From Sphingopyxis sp. H053 (GTDB lineage Bacteria > Pseudomonadota > Alphaproteobacteria > Sphingomonadales > Sphingomonadaceae): DNA of 64,000 nt. The stretch covers positions 372,001 to 436,000 of the forward strand of contig NZ_LNRU01000002.1 of NCBI RefSeq assembly GCF_001468225.1. The letters are read 5' to 3'. Of the stretch, positions 8,507-15,585 are shown in pieces (the stretch's first letter is position 1; each line of letters opens with the position of its first letter). The position numbers and the translations under genes were made by a program. Below the pieces are notes generated by a model. It was given only the letters and a program-made list of their open reading frames with translations. It was not told the DNA's origin and ran no database searches.

Positions 8507-9133
8507 ATGACGACAGGGGTGAAGAAGATAGACGCGCCAAAGATCGAGCCCGGCAGAGTCGACGGCCGCCGCGAACGCGGGCGGTCGAGCCACAAGCGCA
8601 TCGTCGAGGCGATGATGGAGCTGATCGTCGCGGGCGACCTGTCGCCGAGCGCGGCGCGCGTCGCCGAAGAGGCGGGCATCGGTCTGCGCACCGTATTCCG
8701 CCATTTCGACGATATGGACGCGCTTTATGCCGAGATCACGGCGACAATCACCGAGCGCGTGATGCCGATCGTCGTGGCGCCCTATCCCGACCAGCCGTGG
8801 CGCGCCAATATGGGGGAACTCGTCCGCCGGCGGGTCGACGTGTTCGAGGCGACGCTGCCCTTCCGCCTTGCCGCCAACATCAAGCGGTACCAGTCGCCCT
8901 TCCTGATGGGACAATATAGCCGCGTCGTGATGCTCGAGCGCGAGCTGATCGTCCGCCTGCTCCCCGCTTCGGTCCGCGCCGACCGGATCGGCGTCGAGGC
9001 TTTGTGCGCCGCGCTGTCTTTCCAGACCTGGCGCACGCTGCGCCACGACCAGAGCCTGTCGGCCGAGGAGGCCGGAGCGGTGATGGGGCAGATGGTCGAC
9101 GCGGTGATGACCACGATCGTCGAAGAAGATTGA
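8507..9133 (+). CDS. TetR/AcrR-family regulator of the sulfatase locus
   Basis: A 208-aa regulator. The N-terminal helix-turn-helix spans about residues 28-72 (RIVEAMMELIVAGDLSPSAA, then EEAGIGLRTVFRHFDDMDAL), and the rest is a helical ligand-binding domain with no family-level substrate hint. ATG 8507 is preferred because AGAGAGG sits just upstream; a TTG at 8450 would overlap the operator region. Its TGA shares one base with the ATG of the FGE gene (TGATG), so the two are translationally coupled. It probably represses the divergent sulfatase and, through a matching site, the sulfatase at 11.8 kb. Confidence 0.88.
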   Translation: MTTGVKKIDAPKIEPGRVDGRRERGRSSHKRIVEAMMELIVAGDLSPSAARVAEEAGIGLRTVFRHFDDMDALYAEITATITERVMPIVVAPYPDQPWRANMGELVRRRVDVFEATLPFRLAANIKRYQSPFLMGQYSRVVMLERELIVRLLPASVRADRIGVEALCAALSFQTWRTLRHDQSLSAEEAGAVMGQMVDAVMTTIVEED

Positions 9134-10071
9134 TGCGCGAAGCTTCGGTCCTGTTGTCGCTCGCAATGCTCGGCGCGCTCGCGGCGTGCGGCGAGGCGAA
9201 GGACGCACCGCTTGCCGAAGCGAAGGCGCCCGAATGTCCGGCGATCCCCGCAGAGGATTATGTGTGGATCCCCGGCGCGACCTTTGCGATGGGCGCCGAC
9301 GCACACCTGCCCGAAGAAGGCCCGGCGCGCGACGCGACCGTCGCGGGTTTCTGGATGTCGACGCACGAGGTCACCAACGCCGAATTCGCCGAATTCGTGA
9401 AAGCGACGGGGTACAAGACGCTCGCCGAGCAGGACCCGCCGAAGCTGCCCGGCGCACCGCCCGAAATGCTGATCCCGGGCTCGGCGGTGTTCACCGCGCC
9501 GACCGACGGCAATCCGAACTGGTGGCGCTGGGTCGTCGGCGCCGAATGGCGGCATCCGGCAGGCCCCAAGACGAATATCGACGGACGAGGCCGCGACCCG
9601 GTGGTGCAGATCGGTTATGACGATGCGCTCGCCTATGCCAAATGGAAGGGCAAGGCGCTGCCGAGCGAGGAGCAGTGGGAGCTTGCCGCCGCAACCGGCG
9701 GCGCCGACCGCAATGTCCCGGTCGACAAGGCGGGCAAGCCGCTGGCCAATTATTATCAGGGCGCCTTTCCGGCGCGCGACCTCGGCACCGACGGCTTTAC
9801 CGGTCGCGCGCCGGTCGCCTGCTTCCCCGCCGACCGGCACGGCGTCCACGACCTGATCGGCAATGTGTGGGAATGGACGACGAACAAGGCGGGCGGCGAG
9901 AGCAATGTGATCAAGGGCGGCAGCTTCCTGTGTGCCGCCAATTATTGCGCGCGTTATCGTCCCGCGGCGCGCCAGTTCCAGGAACGCAGCCTAGGCACCG
10001 ACCATATCGGCTTTCGCCTGATCGATACGGCGCGCCCGGCGCCGGCGGCGAAGGCCCCAGACAAGCGCTGA
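9133..10071 (+). CDS. formylglycine-generating enzyme (sulfatase-modifying factor), lipoprotein
   Basis: A 312-aa protein. Residues 1-19 form a lipoprotein signal with lipobox LAAC at Cys19. The rest is an FGE-sulfatase domain (VWIPGATFAMGADAHLPEEG; PSEEQWELAAATGG; LIGNVWEWTT). The segment GGSFLCAANYCARYRPAAR keeps both cysteines (Cys267 and Cys272) that coordinate copper and catalyse Cys-to-formylglycine oxidation in characterised FGEs, so this is likely an active maturase rather than a mere FGE-fold protein. It sits between two Cys-type sulfatases. The lipobox implies periplasmic maturation, after export of the sulfatases. It overlaps the TetR stop by 1 bp and runs 81 bp into the convergent sulfatase gene. 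Confidence 0.92.
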   Translation: MREASVLLSLAMLGALAACGEAKDAPLAEAKAPECPAIPAEDYVWIPGATFAMGADAHLPEEGPARDATVAGFWMSTHEVTNAEFAEFVKATGYKTLAEQDPPKLPGAPPEMLIPGSAVFTAPTDGNPNWWRWVVGAEWRHPAGPKTNIDGRGRDPVVQIGYDDALAYAKWKGKALPSEEQWELAAATGGADRNVPVDKAGKPLANYYQGAFPARDLGTDGFTGRAPVACFPADRHGVHDLIGNVWEWTTNKAGGESNVIKGGSFLCAANYCARYRPAARQFQERSLGTDHIGFRLIDTARPAPAAKAPDKR

Positions 10072-11832
10072 CAGCAGCACGGCGATCCCGCCAACCCTCA
10101 GGCCGAGGCGGATCAGCCGCGGCTTGCCCTGTTGCTCGAAGGCATAGGCGTTGATCTGTTCGTCGGCGGTGTAGCCCGCGGGCATGTCGAGCACGCCGTT
10201 CGCCTTCGCATAGGCGCGGTAGTCGGTCATCATCGCTGCAAAACGCTCGGGCTCGGCAGCAGCAAGGTCGCGTGTTTCGCCGGGGTCGACCTTGAGATTG
10301 AACAGGCGCCATTTGCCGTCGCCGGTCGGCGCGAGGTTGCGCACCAGCTTGTAATCGCCGCGGAACAGCGCCGCATTGCCCGACAATTCATAGCCGAGTG
10401 GCGCGTCGCCATGGACGCTGCCCGCCCCGCCTTTCAACATGGGGACAAGGCTGCGCCCGGTGACGGGTTCGACCGCCTTGCCCTGCCAGCTTCCGCCGTG
10501 GTCCGGCACGCCGGCAAGCTGGGTGAGCGTCGGCATAATGTCGGTGACATGCGCGAGGCCGTTGCTGATCGCGCCCGCGCGGATCTCGGCGTGGCCCGGC
10601 CAGGCGATGATCAGCGGAACGCGCAGCCCGCCTTCGGCGGCGCTGAACTTGTACCCCGACAGGGGCGACGCCGCGGCGCTCGCCCAGCCTGGACCGATCG
10701 CGGCGAAACTGCCGCGCCGGCCGATGTTTGCGGTCGCGAGGTCGTACTGCATATCGAGGTACAGGCGGTTGCGCAGGCTGTTGAAGGGGTTGGTCGGCTC
10801 GGCGCCATTGTCCGAGAGGAAGACGAAGATCGTGTTCTCATAATCGCCCGTGGCCTTGAGATGCGCGACGAGGCGGCCGACCTCGCGGTCCATCGCGGTC
10901 GCCATCCCGCCATAGGCCTGCATCACGCGCACCGCGGCGGCGCGCTCTTCGGCGTCGAGTTTTTTCCAATCGGGCGTCGTCGCCATCGTCACGATCGGCA
11001 CGCCCGCGGGCACGGTGCCGAGCGCCGCGGCGCGCTTCGCCCGCGCGGCGCGGAGCGCTGTCCAGCCGTCGCTGTACATCGCCGAATAAAGCGCGATGTC
11101 GCTGTCGGGCGCCTGGATGGGGATATGATTGGCAAGAAAGTTGATCGACGCGAGGAAGGGTTTGCCGCTTTTCCGGTCCGCCTCGATATAGTCGATCATC
11201 CGCTGCACGACGAAGCGCGACGAATAATAATCCTTGGGCAAGGTCGCGGGCTTGCCATTCTCGGTCCATGCGGCGCTGTCGTACATGCCCTCGATCGGGC
11301 GCTGTTCGAAATTGTCGGCGCCGGCATCGGCGAGGCTGTAGGCGCGGTCGTAGCCGCGCGCGTGCGGCAGGCGCTTCGCGTCGCTGCCGAGGTGCCATTT
11401 GCCGGTGAGGTAGGTGCGATAGCCCGCCGCCTTCAGAAGCTGCGCGATCGTGACTACGCGCAGGTTCATCACCGTATCGTAACCGGGTTTGCCACGATGC
11501 TCGTCGGGGATCGTCTCGGGCATGTTGCCGAGCCCATTGCGGTGATTCATCACCCCCGTCTGGAGCATCGCGCGTGTCGGCGAGCACGACCCCGCGACAT
11601 GAAAGTTCGAAAAGCGCATCCCCGCTTTTGCCAGTGCGTCGATGTTCGGCGTCGCGATTTCGGAACCGAACGAACCGACGTCCGAAAAGCCCCAGTCGTC
11701 GGCAAGCAGGATAACGATGTTGGGGTGCTTTGGCGCGGATGGAGCGCGCTGCGCCTGCGCGGGCGCGATGGTGATCAGGGCGCCGATAATGATGATGGCA
11801 GCACGCCGGGACCCGCCTAAGCGACCCGGCAT
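9991..11832 (-). CDS. exported sulfatase with C-terminal membrane anchor (Cys-type)
   Basis: A 613-aa protein with a signal peptide (residues 9-28), metal-binding HPNIVILLADDWGFSDVGSF, the formylglycine signature C83-S-P-T-R87, LTGKWHLGS and FLSDNGAEPTNPF. Unusually, it ends with a hydrophobic helix (about 577-593, GLRVGGIAVLLSALVWG) followed by an Arg-rich tail, which predicts anchoring to the inner membrane with the catalytic domain in the periplasm. AGGAGG lies 8 nt before ATG 11832. The last 81 bp overlap, antisense, the end of the FGE gene. A TetR-type operator lies about 48 bp upstream. The substrate is unknown. Confidence 0.92.
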   Translation of the reverse strand: MPGRLGGSRRAAIIIIGALITIAPAQAQRAPSAPKHPNIVILLADDWGFSDVGSFGSEIATPNIDALAKAGMRFSNFHVAGSCSPTRAMLQTGVMNHRNGLGNMPETIPDEHRGKPGYDTVMNLRVVTIAQLLKAAGYRTYLTGKWHLGSDAKRLPHARGYDRAYSLADAGADNFEQRPIEGMYDSAAWTENGKPATLPKDYYSSRFVVQRMIDYIEADRKSGKPFLASINFLANHIPIQAPDSDIALYSAMYSDGWTALRAARAKRAAALGTVPAGVPIVTMATTPDWKKLDAEERAAAVRVMQAYGGMATAMDREVGRLVAHLKATGDYENTIFVFLSDNGAEPTNPFNSLRNRLYLDMQYDLATANIGRRGSFAAIGPGWASAAASPLSGYKFSAAEGGLRVPLIIAWPGHAEIRAGAISNGLAHVTDIMPTLTQLAGVPDHGGSWQGKAVEPVTGRSLVPMLKGGAGSVHGDAPLGYELSGNAALFRGDYKLVRNLAPTGDGKWRLFNLKVDPGETRDLAAAEPERFAAMMTDYRAYAKANGVLDMPAGYTADEQINAYAFEQQGKPRLIRLGLRVGGIAVLLSALVWGLRRRRRARRIDQAKADMVGA

Positions 11833-11879
11833 TTAGTGGTCCTCCTGCGTACTGCCATCACTCCCACCCCCTCGGGATA

Positions 11880-11896
11880 TGGCACTTACTATGTCA
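11880..11896. promoter_or_regulatory. second copy of the sulfatase operator
   Basis: TGGCACTTACTATGTCA resembles the 8428 palindrome. The similarity continues into the flank: over 24 bases 18 match, including the following TATATT. It sits 48-64 bp before the ATG of the second sulfatase, so one regulator may control both. Confidence 0.5.
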
Positions 11897-11938
11897 ATAT
11901 ATTCGCGAGTCAATGGGGGTGATACGGAAGCCTTAACC

Positions 11939-12727
11939 TTATCGCTCGCGATAGTCGGGAGCGCGCTTTTCGAGGAAGGCGGCGAGCGCTTCGCGGTGGT
12001 CATCGGTCGCCGAAAGGATGACCTGCTGGCGGTCCTCGATCGCCATCGCCGCGTCGAGACTCGGCGCATCGAGGTTGAGGTTCAGCGCCTGTTTCGAGAG
12101 GCGCAGGCCATAGGGCGACGTCGCCAGCATCTCGTCGGCGAGCGCGAGGCCGCGGCCGAGTAATGCCTCTTCGTCGACGACCTCGCTGACGAGGCCCGCG
12201 CGCAGTGCGCGCCCGGCATCGATGAAGCGGCCGGTCAAGATCATCTCGGACGCGAGGCTCGCGCCGACGAGGCGCGGGAGGAAATAGCTCGACGCCATGT
12301 CGCAGCCGCCAAGGCCGATGCGGATATAGGCGGCGTTCGCCTTGAACGAGGGCGAGGCATAGCGCACGTCCGATGCGAGCAGCAGCGACAGGCCGCCCCC
12401 CGCCGCGGCGCCATGGCCGAGCGCGATGATCGGCTGCGGACAGGCGCGCATCTTGCGATAGATATTGCCGATGCGCGTCTGGATGCGCAGCGTGCGGAGC
12501 ACTGGCGTTTCGTCACTCGACCGGTCCTCCTGAATATCGAGCCCGGCGCAGAAGCCGCGCCCCGCGCCGCGCAGGATGACGACGCGCACGTCGGGGCGCT
12601 CGGCAAGCCCGCCGAAATAGGCGTTGAGCTCGTCGACCAGCGCCTCGTTGAGCGCATTGAGGCGTTCGGGGCGGTTGAGCGTCGCGATCTCGACCGCGCC
12701 GCGCGCCTCGATCAGCAGCTCGGTCAC
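11939..12727 (-). CDS. crotonase-fold enoyl-CoA hydratase/isomerase family protein
   Basis: A 262-aa protein of the crotonase superfamily: NRPERLNALNEALVDEL, GAGRGFCAGLDIQE (oxyanion-hole region) and HGAAAGGGLSLLLASDVRYA. The two glutamates that activate water in classical enoyl-CoA hydratases are missing; the first position (GGGCE in rat hydratase) reads GGGLS here and the PEI position reads AAY. Another acyl-CoA reaction (isomerase, hydrolase, lyase) is therefore more likely than hydration. The GTG start overlaps the TGA of the SDR gene (GTGA), so the two are translationally coupled. The sulfatase follows 106 bp downstream, but with its own operator. Confidence 0.88.
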   Translation of the reverse strand: MTELLIEARGAVEIATLNRPERLNALNEALVDELNAYFGGLAERPDVRVVILRGAGRGFCAGLDIQEDRSSDETPVLRTLRIQTRIGNIYRKMRACPQPIIALGHGAAAGGGLSLLLASDVRYASPSFKANAAYIRIGLGGCDMASSYFLPRLVGASLASEMILTGRFIDAGRALRAGLVSEVVDEEALLGRGLALADEMLATSPYGLRLSKQALNLNLDAPSLDAAMAIEDRQQVILSATDDHREALAAFLEKRAPDYRER

Positions 12728-13500
12728 AATGTCTGACCGTCGTCGACGGTGATCACGCTGCCGGTGATGCCCATCGCGGCGTCGGAGCAGAGGAGGAGCA
12801 GCGGCGCGTGGAGGTCACTCGGCGGACGCATCCGCTGGCGCGGGAAGCCCTTTACCATCGCCGCGCCGACGTCGCCCTCGAACAATTCGGCGGTCATTTC
12901 GGATTCGAAATAGCCGGGCTGGATCACATTGACGCTGATCCCGCGCCGCGCCCATTCGCGCGCGAGCGCTTTCCCGAGGTGGCGCACCGCCGCCTTGGTC
13001 GCGCCATAGACCGAGGTCGCGGGAAAAACCTTTTCGGCGGTGATCGAGCCGATGAGGACGATGCGGCCATGCTGCTTCTCGCGGCTGCCCGCCTTGTCGA
13101 GCCGCTTGGCGCCCTCGGTCGCGGTCAGGAAGACGCCGCGGACATTGGCCGCGAGCAGGAAGTCGACGTCGGCGACCGACAGGCTCATCGCCATCTTCTC
13201 GGTCGCGACCCCGGCATTGGCGACAATCGTGTCGACGGTGCCGAATGCCGCCTCGGCGGCGTCATAGGCGGCGATCGTCGATGCCTCGTCGGTGACGTCC
13301 ATGCTGACCGCGATCGCCTGCCCGCCCGCCGCCTCGATCGCGGCCACTTGTTCCGCGAGCTTGTCGGCGCGCCGCGCGGCAAGCACGACCTTCGCTCCCG
13401 CCGCCGCCAGCGCCTTCGCAAAGCCCGCACCGAGGCCCGATGACGCCCCGGTCACCAGCGCCACGCGTCCCGTCAGGTCGAATTTCGGTTGTTCCGCCAT
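12724..13500 (-). CDS. short-chain dehydrogenase/reductase (SDR)
   Basis: A 258-aa classical SDR with cofactor motif TGASSGLG (about residues 18-25), DVTD, NAG, a catalytic Ser in IGSITAEKV and YGATK as the Tyr-Lys pair, plus a C-terminal GITGSVITVDDGQTL. It should oxidise or reduce an alcohol/ketone with NAD(P); the partner crotonase suggests an acyl-CoA or related substrate, but this is inferred. ATG 13500 has GGAAAGGGAG upstream and is preferred to the more distal 13530. It is the first gene of a two-gene operon, with a perfect palindrome (13540-13555) 40 bp upstream. Confidence 0.92.
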   Translation of the reverse strand: MAEQPKFDLTGRVALVTGASSGLGAGFAKALAAAGAKVVLAARRADKLAEQVAAIEAAGGQAIAVSMDVTDEASTIAAYDAAEAAFGTVDTIVANAGVATEKMAMSLSVADVDFLLAANVRGVFLTATEGAKRLDKAGSREKQHGRIVLIGSITAEKVFPATSVYGATKAAVRHLGKALAREWARRGISVNVIQPGYFESEMTAELFEGDVGAAMVKGFPRQRMRPPSDLHAPLLLLCSDAAMGITGSVITVDDGQTL

Positions 13501-13539
13501 CACACTCCCTTTCCTTCGTTTGCTATGCATTGACCCTGA

Positions 13540-13555
13540 TTGACGTTCGCGTCAA
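13540..13555. promoter_or_regulatory. palindromic operator upstream of the SDR/crotonase operon
   Basis: TTGACGTTCGCGTCAA has perfect 6-bp arms and a 4-bp centre. It lies 40 bp before the SDR start, as expected for a TetR-family repressor site. It differs from the two sulfatase operators, so a different regulator, not encoded in this window, probably binds it. Confidence 0.5.
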
Positions 13556-13605
13556 CCGGACGCGCGGCCCCGCTGAAAAACCGCAAGAAACAGGTTGACG
13601 AACAT
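13552..13605 (-). CDS. putative 17-aa SOS-associated micro-ORF
   Basis: ATG 13605 opens MFVNLFLAVFQRGRASG and stops at 13552. AGGAG lies 8 nt upstream, and an alphaproteobacterial SOS box begins 6 nt upstream. The peptide is short with a hydrophobic N-terminal half, which could suit a membrane micro-protein. I do not recognise it, and it could be chance. Confidence 0.25.
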   Translation of the reverse strand: MFVNLFLAVFQRGRASG

Positions 13606-13610
13606 ATTTT

Positions 13611-13625
13611 GTTCTCCTAATGTTC
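13611..13625. promoter_or_regulatory. LexA (SOS) box, GTTC-N7-GTTC
   Basis: GTTCTCCTAATGTTC is an exact match to the alphaproteobacterial LexA direct repeat GTTC-N7-GTTC. An additional GAAC-N7-GTTC (13600-13614) overlaps it. On the plus strand TTGACG (13595-13600), 17 nt and TAATGT make a plausible sigma-70 promoter whose -10 lies inside the box. On the minus strand the box directly precedes the micro-ORF. Confidence 0.55.
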
Positions 13626-13896
13626 TCTTGTGCACACCAAACCTCATCCCCCGTCGCAGCTGCCGAGCGCGGCGGGCGGGGGATAAAGGTTCCTCCTTTT
13701 GCATTCCCCCGTCCGCCCTCTCGGACCGGTGGCCAATGCCCCCGCGAAAGGCCGTTAGGCTTTTGCGCTGGCACAATCTCCAGCATTGATCGCGGATGCG
13801 AACACCGTCACAAATGATGGTGCCGGATTAGGCGAAAAATGAGGGGCCTCCATATGACACCATCGTTCGACCTCGCCATGGACCGGACCTGATCCG
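13626..13896. other. intergenic, no gene recognised
   Basis: Between the SOS box and the antiporter start there are only short frames with no convincing ribosome binding site or family match. It may be the 5' leader of the antiporter transcript. Confidence 0.4.
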
Positions 13897-15486
13897 ATGC
13901 ACCCCGTCGAAACCTTCGAACTCGTCCTCGGGCTGCTCGCGCTCGTCATCGGGCTGCACTGGCTGGCGCTGAAACTGCGCTGGCCGCCCGCGACCGCGCT
14001 CCTTGTCGGCGGCGGCGCGCTCGCTTTCATCCCGGGGTTGCCGGCGATCTCGCTCGACCCCGAACTCGCGCTTGTGCTGTTCCTGCCGCCGCTGTTGATG
14101 GACGGCGCCTATTTTACCGCGCTCGGCCGGTTTCGCCGCCACCTTCCCGGCATCCTGTCGCTGGCCGTGGGCGCGGTAGTGTTCACGACGCTCGTCGTCG
14201 GCGTGGTCGTCCACATGATCTTGCCCGAACTGCCCTGGGCGGCGTGCTTCGCGCTTGGCGCGATCGTCTCGCCGCCCGACGCGGTGTCGGCGCGCGCGGT
14301 GCTGAAGGGCGTCCATTTGCCGCGCCGGCTCGAAGCCCTGCTCGAAGGCGAAAGCCTGCTCAACGACGCGACCGGCCTCATCCTCTTCCGCTTCGCGGTC
14401 GCCGCGACGCTCAGCGGGGTGTTCCACACCGGCGAGGCGATCCAGAGCTTTGCCTTCGTCGCGATCGGCGGGGTGATCGTCGGCGCGCTGGTCGCCGCGG
14501 GCTGGATCTTTCTCGCCAAACGCCTCCAGGACCGCATGCTCGTCATGCTCGTCACGATCCTGCTGTGCTGGGCCGCCTATATCGCCGGTGAAGCCGTGCA
14601 TGTGTCAGGCGTCATCGCGACCGTCACCGCGGGCCTTGCGATGGGCTGGTATCAGCATGAGATATTGTCCGCCGACGTCCGCCTCCGCGCCAATTCGGGG
14701 TGGTTCATCATGGTGTTCGTCCTCGAAGCGCTCGTCTTCATCCTGATCGGCTTTTCGCTGCGCGGCGTGATCGAACGGATCGGCGGGATCGAGGCGATGC
14801 CGCTGTCGTGGACCATCGTGATCGCCGCGGTCGTGATCACCGTTACCATCGCGCGCTTCGTCTGGATTTTCGGGTCGGAGGCGCTTCTGGGTATCGCCCG
14901 CAAGGTCGGACTGGAACGCGCGCGGCCGCTGGGCTGGCGGCAAGCGACGGTGCTGAGCTGGGCCGGGATGCGCGGCGTCGTGACGCTGGCGGTGCCGCTG
15001 ACCCTGCCCGTCGACATGCCCGGGCGCGACCTGATGCTGATTTGCGCGTTCGCGGTGATCTTCGTGACCGTCGTCGCGCAGGGGTCGAGCCTCGGGATGC
15101 TCATCCGCGCGGTGAAGCCGATCGACACCGATCCGCCCGCAAAAATGGCGCTGCCCGCCGCCGAAGCCGCGATGGCGCGCGCGCGGTTCGCGGTGATCGA
15201 GCGGCTCGCTTATGACGAGAATGGCACGCTGATCCATCCGATGATGCTCGAAGAACATCGCAAGCGGATGAATTTCATGGAGCGGTACGAGGCCGACGCC
15301 AGCACCGCGATGGACGGGCTACGCTCGCATTTCGACGTCCTGCTGCAGGCGATCGCCGCCGGGCGCGCCGAGCTGCTCCGTATCCATCGCGCCGGGCTGA
15401 TCGAGGACGAGGTTCTTCACGAACTCGAACGCGACCTCGACGTCGAGGAACTGGCGATGACGCTGCAGTTCGGCGAACAGACCTAG
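13897..15486 (+). CDS. CPA1-family Na+/H+ antiporter (NhaP/NhaG type)
   Basis: A 529-aa membrane protein with about 12 hydrophobic segments up to residue ~405, then a hydrophilic helical tail of about 120 residues. CPA1 hallmarks are LFLPPLLMDGAYF, the conserved GAIVSPPDAVSARAV segment, and GESLLNDATGLILFRFAV with the ion-binding Asn-Asp pair. WAGMRGVVTLAVPLTLP matches the family's late conserved helix. It should exchange cytoplasmic Na+ (or K+) for protons across the inner membrane. The ribosome binding site is weak. It is convergent with the first GH92 gene and separated from it by strong hairpins. Confidence 0.92.
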   Translation: MHPVETFELVLGLLALVIGLHWLALKLRWPPATALLVGGGALAFIPGLPAISLDPELALVLFLPPLLMDGAYFTALGRFRRHLPGILSLAVGAVVFTTLVVGVVVHMILPELPWAACFALGAIVSPPDAVSARAVLKGVHLPRRLEALLEGESLLNDATGLILFRFAVAATLSGVFHTGEAIQSFAFVAIGGVIVGALVAAGWIFLAKRLQDRMLVMLVTILLCWAAYIAGEAVHVSGVIATVTAGLAMGWYQHEILSADVRLRANSGWFIMVFVLEALVFILIGFSLRGVIERIGGIEAMPLSWTIVIAAVVITVTIARFVWIFGSEALLGIARKVGLERARPLGWRQATVLSWAGMRGVVTLAVPLTLPVDMPGRDLMLICAFAVIFVTVVAQGSSLGMLIRAVKPIDTDPPAKMALPAAEAAMARARFAVIERLAYDENGTLIHPMMLEEHRKRMNFMERYEADASTAMDGLRSHFDVLLQAIAAGRAELLRIHRAGLIEDEVLHELERDLDVEELAMTLQFGEQT

Positions 15487-15584
15487 AGTGCGTTCGGTTT
15501 TGATTGAATCAAAACCGGCACTCTAGATTCTAGTTTTACCGCGTTTTCTGAGTCGTCAGGTGATTCCACCTGACTTGAAAACGC
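15483..15584. repeat. two extragenic hairpins between convergent genes (bidirectional terminator-like)
   Basis: Hairpin 1 (15483-15526) has 9-bp outer arms (CTAGAGTGC/GCACTCTAG) and a 10-bp inner stem (GGTTTTGATT/AATCAAAACC). Hairpin 2 (15541-15584) has GCGTTTTC/GAAAACGC outside and GTCAGGTG/CACCTGAC inside. The composition and placement resemble repeated palindromes common in sphingomonad genomes. They probably stop transcription from both sides. Confidence 0.65.
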
Positions 15585-15585
15585 T

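Noticed and set aside
13620..13817. Plus-strand short frames after the SOS promoter
   Set aside because: No ribosome binding site, no hydrophobic or domain pattern, and overlapping alternative frames of equal quality.
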